Shown here piece by piece: positions 28,717-37,557 of a stretch of DNA of 64,000 nt (its first letter is position 1; each line of letters begins with the position of its first letter). Location: the NCBI GenBank assembly GCA_026413255.1, contig JAOCZO010000012.1, positions 248,001 through 312,000 of the forward strand, read 5' to 3'. The stretch is from Fereydounia khargensis (lineage: Eukaryota > Basidiomycota > Ustilaginomycetes > Urocystidales > Fereydouniaceae). The position numbers and the translations under genes were made by a program. The notes below the pieces were generated by a model. That model searched no databases and was not told where the DNA came from. It worked only from the letters and a program-made list of their open reading frames with translations.

Positions 28717-31340
28717 TGACGGCTCACTCGGACGACGACGATCAAGATGTCGTCTTCTACGACGCGGTTGACTCGTTTCATGTGCAGCCCACACCAACAC
28801 GGACGGTGAGCGCAGCTGTCGCCACACGAGCAACAGCACAACGCGCGAGTCCCTGGGCGCGGATACCGACGACACCTATCAAACCATCACCAGCTAGCAC
28901 CAGCACCAGCACAACCTCGTTTCCTGCACTTTCTTCTGCGCCCCATCCACGCCGCCATGCGCGCGCAACACCAGCCTTCAACCCCTACCCATCGCGGCAA
29001 CAGGAGCTCGTGCGCCGCTCCCGCCCCCTCGCTCGACTCCTAGACCAGTCTGCTGCTGCCCAGGATGCCGAACCCGCACCATCGTTCACCTCCTCTTCAG
29101 GCGCCAGCATGTCTTCGCTCGTGTTTCGCGATCTCTCCCGCCCGTCTCGCGATGGGACCGCTACGCCGCCCGGTCTCGCTGCATTCGCGAGCGGCGCATT
29201 CGGAGGCGAACCACTCCGCGTGCTCGACAACTACGACCGCGACATCGGCATCGCTCATATGGGTCCCCGGATATACAGCCGCATCAATCGGTTGCCTGGA
29301 AAGGGCAAGGCAAAAGCCAAACCCTCTCCCGTGACCGTGCCGCGGCAAGCGCAACCAAACGACCAAGAGCCGCCTCAGTCCAGTCCAGACAACCCATACA
29401 CACACTGCATACAGCTTTCTCAACTTCCGGAATACTGCGCAGGTATCTCGCCTGACCAGGTGCATCGCTTCGAGCAGCAACTGAAGAGGGCGCACAATCT
29501 CGAGGCCCTGGCTCGCAGGGAAGCGGGTGCTGACGCCAGCCGTTCCAACCCCCTCTCCACCGTTGCACACATCTCTGAAGAAGCGCAGGCCCGCACTTGT
29601 GCCTTGTTCGCAAGCGCAAGGCAATGGAGGCAGAGCTTGAGGCCCGGAAGCCACCATCCAATCAACTCTATCTTGGCCGAGCTGGACAACGCCACCCTAT
29701 TAAGCCCCAGCTTGCGCCTCGGAGTACACAGCGGCATCTATGCTGTGCTCGAAACCATTGATACGGCTCTGAACGAATCGGAGCTGTCGATTCCAGCCTT
29801 TCCCGTACTGGACGGCCTAGTGCGTCTGCTTCTCATGCAAGACTCGTCAAGCTTCCCTGATGCACTCAGCTTGCGCCTACTCCGAGTTTTTGCCAACAAC
29901 AGCCAGTGCGGTTCACTGCGAGACCACGTGCTCCAGTCGTGGTCTTTGGGCGAGGCGAGCTTGTTCCGCGAGGTTGTCGAGCACCTAGCTTCCTTCGTCG
30001 GCAGGAAAGTATCCAGCTCTGCAACAGCGTTCCGACACAGCCCACTCGTGGTCGAGGCATGTCGTGTGCTTGGGTTCCTGGCCACACTCAACTACGAACG
30101 CGCAATCGTACCGGACGATTGCTTCTACGTCACCGCGCTGGATGTGCAGCCCTTTCTCGAAGATTTTGTACGCCTCATAGGCTCGGACACGGACACGGGT
30201 CTGAACTTGTGCGAGAACCCGTGTCTGCTCAGCCGCGGGGCCAAGGCCCGGATCCTGCTATTTGAGAACGAGATGCGGCTCAGCGCCCCTCGCAGATCGG
30301 AGCCGTCTGTCGAGTTCACGCTAGACAGCGATCCAGGAGCGCGTCTGCGGATTGAGACGGCTCGTGTGTCGCTCTCCGTGAACCGGGAGCGGGTGTATGA
30401 GCAGAGTCGGGACCTGTTCCTGCTTGCGCTCGACCACGACCTTGTCCGACCGCTGCGTATCGAGTTTATCGGGGAAGATGCGGCAGATGGCGGCGGGCCG
30501 ACTCGCGAGTGGTTCGGGCTGCTGGCTCAGAGCTTCCCACTCGCCCTCGCCCTCGACGCGGGAGCGGGCTTGCGCGAAGCCGAGTGGCTCGGTCTGTTCC
30601 TTGGCCTGGCGCTGCTCCACGGCGCCCGCGTGAGCCTGCCTGCCTGCGTGCCTGGCTACATGTTCCGCCTCGCCGCCGACCCTTTCGCCCGGCTGACGCT
30701 GCGTGACCTCGCGGAGGTGGATTCGGACCTGGCTCGCTCGTACGCCGCGCTGCTCGACTGGCGCGGGAGCGAGGCTGAGTTTGCTAGCACCTTTGGCGTG
30801 CCGACTACACTGGCGCGGCGCGAGGCGTTCGTGCGCGAGCAGGTGGCGCTGCGGATCCGAGAGGCAGCGCCGTACGCGCGCGGTATGCACCGCGGCTGGG
30901 CGGCCGTGATGCCTCCCGCTCCAACACCGGGAGTGTCTCCACGCACGACGCTGCAGCACGGCGGGCATGCGCTCACCCTCCTCTCGCCTGGCGAAGTGCG
31001 CGCCCTCGCCACCGTCGACGCTGTGCCGCTCGACATTGCCGCACTGCGCGCGCACTCTCGCGCCCCTCGCCTCCCCTGGTTCTGGGATACCTGGTCCGCC
31101 CTCGCACCGCGTGACCAGCGCCGCCTGCTCGCCTTCATCACGGGCTCCGAGTCGCTCCCGCTCACCGGCCTCACGCTCGCCATCGAATCGATACCCCTCT
31201 CGCCCGACATGGGCCTCCCGCTCCCCTGGTCATCCACGTGCACACTCACCCTCTTCCTCCCACAGTACCCAGACGCGGCCACGGAGGCCGACAAGATCCG
31301 AAAGGCACTCGAACACTACCGCGGATTTGGCCTGCGCTAG
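28716..31340 (+). CDS. HECT-domain E3 ubiquitin ligase
   Basis: A single-exon 874-residue protein. The first 230 residues are polar and probably disordered. The middle is helical. The HECT domain fills about residues 545-874: FIGEDAADGGGPTREWF (N-lobe entry), GLFLGLALLHGARVSLP, DSDLARSYAALLDW, FITGSESLPLTGL, and the catalytic Cys842 in SSTCTLTLFLPQYPD near the C-terminus, ending in the aromatic tail HYRGFGLR. HECT ligases carry ubiquitin as a thioester on this Cys. No C2, WW or RLD domains are visible, so it is neither Rsp5 nor Herc type; it may be closest to the Hul4/HECTD2 group. The substrate is unknown. Confidence 0.9.
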   Translation: MTAHSDDDDQDVVFYDAVDSFHVQPTPTRTVSAAVATRATAQRASPWARIPTTPIKPSPASTSTSTTSFPALSSAPHPRRHARATPAFNPYPSRQQELVRRSRPLARLLDQSAAAQDAEPAPSFTSSSGASMSSLVFRDLSRPSRDGTATPPGLAAFASGAFGGEPLRVLDNYDRDIGIAHMGPRIYSRINRLPGKGKAKAKPSPVTVPRQAQPNDQEPPQSSPDNPYTHCIQLSQLPEYCAGISPDQVHRFEQQLKRAHNLEALARREAGADASRSNPLSTVAHISEEAQARTCALFASARQWRQSLRPGSHHPINSILAELDNATLLSPSLRLGVHSGIYAVLETIDTALNESELSIPAFPVLDGLVRLLLMQDSSSFPDALSLRLLRVFANNSQCGSLRDHVLQSWSLGEASLFREVVEHLASFVGRKVSSSATAFRHSPLVVEACRVLGFLATLNYERAIVPDDCFYVTALDVQPFLEDFVRLIGSDTDTGLNLCENPCLLSRGAKARILLFENEMRLSAPRRSEPSVEFTLDSDPGARLRIETARVSLSVNRERVYEQSRDLFLLALDHDLVRPLRIEFIGEDAADGGGPTREWFGLLAQSFPLALALDAGAGLREAEWLGLFLGLALLHGARVSLPACVPGYMFRLAADPFARLTLRDLAEVDSDLARSYAALLDWRGSEAEFASTFGVPTTLARREAFVREQVALRIREAAPYARGMHRGWAAVMPPAPTPGVSPRTTLQHGGHALTLLSPGEVRALATVDAVPLDIAALRAHSRAPRLPWFWDTWSALAPRDQRRLLAFITGSESLPLTGLTLAIESIPLSPDMGLPLPWSSTCTLTLFLPQYPDAATEADKIRKALEHYRGFGLR

Positions 31341-31408
31341 CTGAAATGCACTGCTGTGCTACTCACTGTATTGAGAATTGATAGAAATGGAACGGACATT
31401 ATACAGAA

Positions 31409-31431
31409 GTCTAGTCTAGTCTAGTCTAGTC
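31409..31431. repeat. TCTAG pentamer repeat
   Basis: Five tandem TCTAG/AGTCT units in the 122-bp gap between two convergent genes; non-coding 3' UTR DNA. Confidence 0.75.
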
Positions 31432-31462
31432 TCATCTAGTGTGCAGCGGCACACACAGCGCT

Positions 31463-32602
31463 CTAGTTGGCTTTAGCCTGTTCCTCTAGCCAGTCAGCGA
31501 TCTTGAAGAGCACCGCGTCGCGCTTGCGCTCATCCTCCTCGGACATGCCGCTCACGTTCTTCATCATGACATGCTCGTACCCGTCCCAGATGTGCAAGCT
31601 CTTCTTGTCCTCTGGCGTGCCTACGCGGTGGAAAAAGTCGCGGCTGCCCTGAGGGTTGGTGGCGCGGTCGTTTGCACCGTGGTGAATGACGAGGGGGCAG
31701 GTGATTCTGTGTGCGAGGGCCTGGAGTTCGTGCAAGCCATGGAGGACGGCGAGGCCAGTGGAGATGCGCAGGAGGCCCTTGTAGGTCTGTGGGTCGGCGA
31801 GGAACTCGTCTTCGACGCGCTGGTCGTCTGAGACGTTGCCGCGGATTGCGCGGGCGAGCGGGAGACGGCCGGCGAAGAAGCAGAGGATCTTGGCGACGAT
31901 CTCGGTGAGTTTTCCGGGGCGCGACTGCGGGCTGATGGCGATCATGGGCGCGGCGACGGCGATGCCGGAGAGCACGGGGGTCGCAGGGTCTGGGTTGGGC
32001 TCGGAGGGGGTGAACAGGGCGGCGTAGTAGAGTGCCGTGAACCCGCCCATGCTGTGGCCTTCGGCGAAGAGCTTGCGCCCGCCCTCCGAGTGGCCCTTGT
32101 CCGCGTCCCAGCGACGCACATCGAGGATGACAGCGTGCATGGCGTGCACGTTGATGCGCATGCTGGGCACATGGGCGTGCAGGCCCGTCGAGCGGCCAAA
32201 GGAGGGCAGGTCGATTGCAATTACACGGAAGCCGCGCTGCAGAAAGTGGTGGGCGTGTGGCACGAGCTTGCCCGCGTAGTCGTTCAGCCCATGCACGAGC
32301 ACGATATCCGCATTCAAGTCGCGCACGCCAGGCATCCGCCACACATTGTAGCTGACCCAGTGCCACTCGTCCCGGTCCCATGACCCCACGTCCGCCAGCG
32401 CTGCCGAGCCCAGCGGAACCCGGCGCCGCTCGACATGCACGTCCGGGTTGTCAAAGATCAGGCGCCGCTCGGTCTCCGAGTGCGGCAGACTACCTCGTCC
32501 ATAGGTCGGGTCGCCGCCGCCTGGCGTCACGAGCCGAAAGTGACAGAGCAAAGGCTCGAGAAAGACGTGGTAGAAGGTCAGCAGCAAGGCGTACAACCCC
32601 AT
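31463..32602 (-). CDS. Alpha/beta hydrolase, monoglyceride lipase-like
   Basis: A 379-residue single-exon protein. An N-terminal hydrophobic segment (LYALLLTFYHVFLEPLL) may anchor it in a membrane. The fold shows ADIVLVHGLNDYAGK (oxyanion loop), AIDLPSFGRSTG, the nucleophile Ser in FAEGHSMGGFTALYY, the acid in VIHHGANDRATNP, and the His in WDGYEHVMM. This order is typical of Yju3/MGLL-type lipases that cleave monoacylglycerols; other acyl esters are possible. The Met at 32602 was chosen because the upstream in-frame extension is low complexity. It converges with the HECT gene. Confidence 0.88.
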   Translation of the reverse strand: MGLYALLLTFYHVFLEPLLCHFRLVTPGGGDPTYGRGSLPHSETERRLIFDNPDVHVERRRVPLGSAALADVGSWDRDEWHWVSYNVWRMPGVRDLNADIVLVHGLNDYAGKLVPHAHHFLQRGFRVIAIDLPSFGRSTGLHAHVPSMRINVHAMHAVILDVRRWDADKGHSEGGRKLFAEGHSMGGFTALYYAALFTPSEPNPDPATPVLSGIAVAAPMIAISPQSRPGKLTEIVAKILCFFAGRLPLARAIRGNVSDDQRVEDEFLADPQTYKGLLRISTGLAVLHGLHELQALAHRITCPLVIHHGANDRATNPQGSRDFFHRVGTPEDKKSLHIWDGYEHVMMKNVSGMSEEDERKRDAVLFKIADWLEEQAKAN

Positions 32603-33045
32603 TGTGGACAACGATGGTGATGATGGTGGACGGATGGATGAAGGGGTCCGGAAATCACCCTCCCCGTTTCCTGGCTTATTTTGTTTCGGGCCGGTTGATG
32701 GGCGGGATCCGAATGCCGTGCCATTCGCAGTGCCGTAGCGAGCAGGGGCACAGCAGCAAGCAAGCAAGCAAGCAGTAACGTACTACAGTTCAGTACTATA
32801 CAGTACAGTAGTACCAGTACTAGTGTTGGACTCAGCTCAGCATCGTGCATGACGCCTGGAATTTCCTGCCTTTGAGGCGGGATTCGGTCAATCTGCATGC
32901 GCCGATCACTTTACTCACTCTTTCCACCCGTTTTGTTCTTTTATTGGAGAACAAAGGGCTCTCACACGGCGAGTGGACTTGCTGTAACGGGACCCATTTT
33001 CGGTCTCGTCTTGCAACAATAACATCCAACGAACCGCGACACACC
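32603..33045. other. Divergent promoter between lipase and ribosome-recycling-factor genes
   Basis: About 440 bp, no gene. It has AGCAAGC repeats (32754-32773) and a dense CAGTACTATACAGTACAGTA cluster (32790-32809). Confidence 0.55.
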
Positions 33046-34002
33046 ATGCTGCGCCTTGCACCACGTCTTGCGCTATCTCGGTCCGCCCCTGTGGCACGGG
33101 CACGAGTGACAGCGGTCGCGGCTCCGCTAGCTATCGCTGCTGTTCCGGGCCTTCGTGCTCCTGCCTCTCCTGTGTCGCTACAGGTGCGCTGCAAATCGAA
33201 AAAGGCGGGCAAGGGCAAAGGGCGGGACGACGCTGCGACTGAGCCTGCCTCCGGCTCCGGCTCCGGCTCTGGCGTTGCTGCTGAGAAGGGCGAGGCGTTC
33301 GACGCCGAGGCGCTGGTGGACAATATGAAGCGCGCGGTCGAGCGGTGCGGCAAGACGGTGGCGACGCTCGTCGGCAGCCTGGGGCGCGCGGACCCGGCGT
33401 TGCTGGATAGTGTGCGCGTCGAGTCTGGAAAGACGACCTACCCGCTGCGTGACTTTGCGACGGTCGGCGTGCGAGACGGAAGCCTGCTCGTCACCTGCTT
33501 TGATGTTGCCGTAAGTCGCACCGTCCCAGCTCTCTAAGCACACAGCGTGGTCACACTGTCTAACAAAACGCACAGAACGTCAAGCAGGTCGAACGTGCCA
33601 TCTACAAGGCCGACCTCGGATTCACGCCCCAAACGGGCGTCGCGGAAGAAGAGACGATGCTCCGTATCCCTATTCCCAAGTAAGCCACTCGCTCGCTCGC
33701 TTCTCTCCTCTGCCTGACCGTGTCTTACCACACATCCATATCCCGCCTCTCGCAGACCAACAGCAGAAACGCGCCAAGCACTCGTCAAGGACGTGACACG
33801 CATCTGCGAAAACGCCCGCGTCTCGATCCGCTCGGCACGACACACGGCCCAGAAGCAAATCAAGACGGATATCGACAACAAAGTCGTAGGCAGGAGCGAG
33901 GGCGACAAGGACATGAAGAGGATCGAGGCCGACACGAAAAAGTATACCGCCCAAGTCGACGCTCTGTTTGAAAAGACCAAGAAGACTCTCCTCTCTACCT
34001 AG
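33046..34002 (+). CDS. RRF1: Mitochondrial ribosome recycling factor
   Basis: Three exons (33046-33510, 33576-33679, 33756-34002) give 271 residues. Residues 1-50 are Arg/Ala/Ser-rich with no acids, a mitochondrial presequence, followed by a Gly/Ser linker and the RRF fold. Domain motifs include VDNMKRAVERCG, RDFATVGVRDGSLLVTCFD, KQVERAIYKADLGFTPQT, LRIPIPKPTAETRQALVKDV, and the long C-terminal helix SIRSARHTAQKQIK to KKYTAQVDALFEKTKK. RRF with EF-G2 splits the post-termination mitoribosome. All introns fall at frame-consistent sites within conserved blocks. It converges with the TLC-domain gene. Confidence 0.93.
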
Positions 34003-34133
34003 GGTAGTAAAGAGCATCAAAGTACGAGTGTATTTCTGTAGGAGATACTGTAGCTCCTCTCTTGGATTGTTCGGCCGTGTTCTCGTCTAGGATTAAACAC
34101 ACTGGCAAATCTCTAATATGATTATCGCCACGC

Positions 34134-35196
34134 CTAGTCGCGCTTGACGCCAGCCTCACGCTCAAAGCGATCGTCGTTCTTGCCCGTAACACCGAGCTTG
34201 ACCGTCTGCTGGCCGCGAGCAAGCTTGGCCGGGTCGAGCTTGCCGTTTGGCTCGGCCTTGGCAGAGAAGCGCTTCTGCACCGCTCGGATCACTGGATGAG
34301 TGTGTTAGTTTTGGGAAAAGAAAAAGAGAAGGGGGGGGGGGTATCGCCTACTTACTGGCTCGGAACCAGAAAAAGTTGAGCGAGTTGAGCGTCAGGTTGC
34401 CGATCATGTAAAAGTAAAAGATAAAGGTTGGGATCGCAGGGAAATGCGGGGTAGGCGGCGCAATGACAAACTTGGCCCAGCTGATGGACTGTGTGGCAGT
34501 AGTGCGAGGTTAGATTTGTGGTCATGGAAAGGGCGGGCGTGGAGGAATATGGAAACTCACGTTGTAGACGCCAAACGTCAGACGGGCAGCGACGTACGAG
34601 CCGAGGAGGAAGGCGGCGTTGATCAGCTGGAAGAGGGAGCCAGTCATGCCGAGCTTGTCCAGGAACCAGTGAATGTTGAGGAACGGAGTGCTGAGCTCCC
34701 AGAGCAAGAATCCCAAGCCATCGTACATAAACACGGGATGGTAGACTGCGGTAAAGGCCATGAAGCAGACGACGCCGTGGGCGATAAAGCCAGGGCCCTC
34801 GTACATGATGGAGATGATGGCATCCCAGATAAAGTAGCCGAGGGCGATGGCGTAAACCTGGCCGGTCTCGTAGTCGTATCCGTAGAGGCGGTCAATCCTG
34901 AGCGGGTGGGTGGGCTGGTTGTGGACCTTGAGCCAGACGCGGGCGGCGAGGGGCGTGATGAGGACGGCGTGGCAGAATGCAACAAAGTGAATGTCCCAGC
35001 TGATGCGTGTCTTGCGGTTGAGACGAGAGAAGGTCTTGGGGAAGAGCTTGGGCGAGAGGCCCGAGGAGAGGAGCTGGAGCGAGGTCCAGAGCAAGAGGGA
35101 GCGGACGATCATGGGCAGATGCGGGGCCATCTGCGGGATACCGAGCGAGTCGGCGTATGGCTGGAACCACATGACAGCCTGCCGTGGGAGGACCAT
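34134..35196 (-). CDS. TLC-domain (TMEM56/TLCD4-like) membrane protein
   Basis: Three minus-strand exons (34561-35196, 34356-34488, 34134-34291) encode 308 residues with several membrane helices. The TLC signature is visible: SWDIHFVAFCHAVLIT, DRLYGYDYETGQVYAIALGY, FIWDAIISIMYEG, HPVFMYDGLGFLLWELSTPF and NIHWFLDKLGM. This matches the TMEM56/TLCD4 branch of TRAM-LAG1-CLN8 proteins. Unlike Lag1 ceramide synthases, it lacks the double-His HH motif, so acyltransferase activity is not expected; a lipid-sensing or ER/vacuole membrane role is possible. The C-terminal tail is basic and soluble. The start MVLPRQAV precedes the first helix; upstream in-frame DNA is simple repeat. Confidence 0.85.
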
Positions 35197-36097
35197 GGCT
35201 GGCGATGGAAAGAGTTGGTGATAGCGGAGGAGATGGTGTGGAGTGGTGTGGTGTGGTAGAAGCAAGAAGGCTGAGTTTGTAGATGGAGATGGACCCTTTG
35301 CCTTTGCTTTACCTTTGCTTTGCCTTTGCTTTGCCTTTGCCTTTGCCTTGCCTCGTCTTGCTTCTCTCGTTGGCTTGGCTTGGGTTGGATTGGCTCGGAT
35401 TGGGGGGCTGAGAGGTGAATGAGATTTGCTTGTGCTTTTGCTTTTGTTCTTGCCTGTGCATCTGCATCTGCTTCTGCTTCTGCTTCTGCTTCTGCTTCTG
35501 GCTAGTGGCTGGACCGGCGTCCGGGTCGGGTGGCCTGACCGCGCATCCGTCTCGTCTGCCCCAAAAGGATGGGAACCCACCCCGCGTTGCGTTGGCTGCT
35601 GCCGCGTGAAATTGAAATTGAAATTGCATTGCAGGCCGTGCAGTTGCTGCGCTGCTCGCTGCTGACTGCTGACTGCTGACTGCTGAGCGCTGACTGCTGC
35701 TTACGTGAGCAGCGAGACGCGACACGTGCGGGTGGAGGTGATTCCCGAGTCGAGACTCAGCCCGCAGAAGCAGTCAACCACAGAAACGTCAATCTGCAGG
35801 CAGTCGTCATAGACAGTCAGTCACCCGTCAAGACTTCCTTCGCGCACCGCATCTGGTTGCACCCAGTCTCGTACCGCACTCTGGCATGCTCCGGGCCCCG
35901 CCACGGATTGCTCTTGCCTCTTGCTCGCATCCCCTTTCTAGTTCTAGGCCAAGGCGCTTCTCTGCTCGACTCGATCCCCATAAGTACCGCTGCCACTGCC
36001 ACTGCCACTGCCACTGCCACGCTCGCCTCTTCTCCCTGCCGCCCGTACACTACCATCTCCACCTCAAGTTAAGAGCAATCAAACACCCAACAATATC
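35197..36097. other. Divergent spacer with several microsatellites
   Basis: About 900 bp without a gene. Repeats: TTTGCC/TTTGCT hexamers (35296-35350), TTGGA/TTGGC pentamers (35368-35405), CTTCTG trimer pairs (35465-35500), ATTGAA repeat (35608-35625), TGCTGAC repeats (35658-35690), and CCACTG repeats (35988-36018). A YCCCAT...TATC-poor, TATA-less promoter is likely for the gene at 36098. Confidence 0.5.
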
Positions 36098-37432
36098 ATG
36101 GCATTCCGACACCGTCTCGTCCCCCTTCTCGGTGCATCGGCCCTCGGTGTTGGTATTGGCTACTACGTCTTTGACCCCATCCTCCGCCAGTACAAGGTCG
36201 ACACCAACGGCACCTTCGTGCCCCCTCCGCCTGGCGGCAATGCCCTTCCGGACCTCAAGAGCGGCTCGCTGCATGAAAAGCCACCCGTCGGCTCGGACGC
36301 CGCCCGCGGTATCGGCGGTATTGTCAACCGCAACGGCACCGACCTTCGCCCCGCGGACCCCCGTATTCCCGCCAGTGTTCCCTACGGCACTGTCTCCCAA
36401 GAGATCCAAGATGCCAAGCACAACATCCGCGCCAAGGTGAACGACGCACGTGACTCGGTGCACGACGCCAAGGAAAAGGTCGAGGACAAGTTGCTCGGTC
36501 TCAAGAAGGACGCACAGCACACTGCCGACCACGCCAAGGCCAAGGCTGACAGTGCCTACGACAGCGTGGCCAAGTCGGCCGCTGATGCCAAGGACCAGGC
36601 CAAGTCGTCTTGGTTCTCTGCTAAGAACGATGCCGAGACCAAGGCCGAGCAGGCCAAGGAGAACGTCAAGTCATCCTGGTTCAGTGCAAAAAACGAGGCA
36701 CAGAACAAGGCTGAGGACGCAAAGAAGGCTGCTGAGAACGCTGCAGACAGCGCCAAGTCAAGCTGGTTCAGCGCCAAGAATGATGCGCAGCAAAAGGCTG
36801 AGGCGGCCAAGGAGCAGGCGCAGTCGTCGTGGTTCAGCTTTAAGAGCAGCGCTGAAGACAAGGCCGCCGACGCCAAAAAGGCCGCCGACAATGCAGCCGA
36901 TAGCGCCAAGTCGAGCTGGTTCAGCGCAAAGAACGACGCCGAGGCCAAGGCTGAGCAGGCCAAGGAGAGCGCCAAGTCGAGCTGGTTCAGCGCAAAGAAC
37001 GACGCCGAGGCCAAGGCGGAGGAAGCCAAGGCCTCGTGGTTCAGCGCAAAGAGTGATGCTGAAAACAAGGCTGAGCAGGCCAAGGAGAGCGCCAAGTCGA
37101 GCTGGTTCAGCCTCAAGTCGAACGCGCAAGATGCCAAGAAGGGTGCGGACAGTGTTCTGTCGGACGTGACTAACGCCGCTGACAGGCAGTACCAGTCTGC
37201 AAAGAGCACGGCCGACTCTACGCTCCGATCGGCGCAGGACGGTCTGGCGCGCGGATACAGCAACACGGTGGATGCTACCCAGGCGAGCGCGGAGGAGGCC
37301 AAGCGACGTCTGGTGAACGCCAAGGATGCCCTGCAGGGCAAGGAGATGCACACGGTCGAAAGCGGCGGTATCTGGTCCTGGATCACGGGAAACAAGAGGG
37401 CCACTGAGAACGTTGCGTCGACCCTCGAGTGA
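36098..37432 (+). CDS. Membrane-anchored LEA-like protein with eight SSWF helical repeats
   Basis: A single-exon 444-residue protein. Residues 8-26 form a hydrophobic helix (PLLGASALGVGIGYYVF), followed by a Pro/Gly linker. From about residue 110 to 420 it is a near-continuous Ala/Lys/Glu/Asp helix, like late-embryogenesis-abundant proteins. Within it, eight copies of [KQ][SA]SWFS[AFL]K recur (about 36601-37130) at spacings of 22, 29, 22, 29, 22, 18 and 22 residues. Each spacing is close to a whole number of helical turns, so the Trp-Phe pairs line up on one face. This suggests an amphipathic helix lying on a membrane or lipid droplet, or stress-protective packing; function is inferred. I do not recognise an orthologue. 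Confidence 0.75.
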   Translation: MAFRHRLVPLLGASALGVGIGYYVFDPILRQYKVDTNGTFVPPPPGGNALPDLKSGSLHEKPPVGSDAARGIGGIVNRNGTDLRPADPRIPASVPYGTVSQEIQDAKHNIRAKVNDARDSVHDAKEKVEDKLLGLKKDAQHTADHAKAKADSAYDSVAKSAADAKDQAKSSWFSAKNDAETKAEQAKENVKSSWFSAKNEAQNKAEDAKKAAENAADSAKSSWFSAKNDAQQKAEAAKEQAQSSWFSFKSSAEDKAADAKKAADNAADSAKSSWFSAKNDAEAKAEQAKESAKSSWFSAKNDAEAKAEEAKASWFSAKSDAENKAEQAKESAKSSWFSLKSNAQDAKKGADSVLSDVTNAADRQYQSAKSTADSTLRSAQDGLARGYSNTVDATQASAEEAKRRLVNAKDALQGKEMHTVESGGIWSWITGNKRATENVASTLE

Positions 37433-37557
37433 AAACGCTCACATACCCCCCCCCCCCCCTCCCGCGCGTGGCACAGCGCAGTATAATGTAGTGAAATGAA
37501 ATGGAATTGATTTTTCTATGTGGACGACAGAGAGAGAGAGAGAAATGTGCGACTAGA
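37433..37557. other. Convergent 3' gap with poly-C tract
   Basis: A 125-bp gap between convergent genes with a run of about 14 C at 37447-37460 and a GAGAGA tract near 37530. Confidence 0.6.

Noticed and set aside
31409-31431. Telomere-like or centromeric repeat
   Set aside because: The TCTAG pentamer is a short local microsatellite between convergent genes and unlike fungal telomere units.
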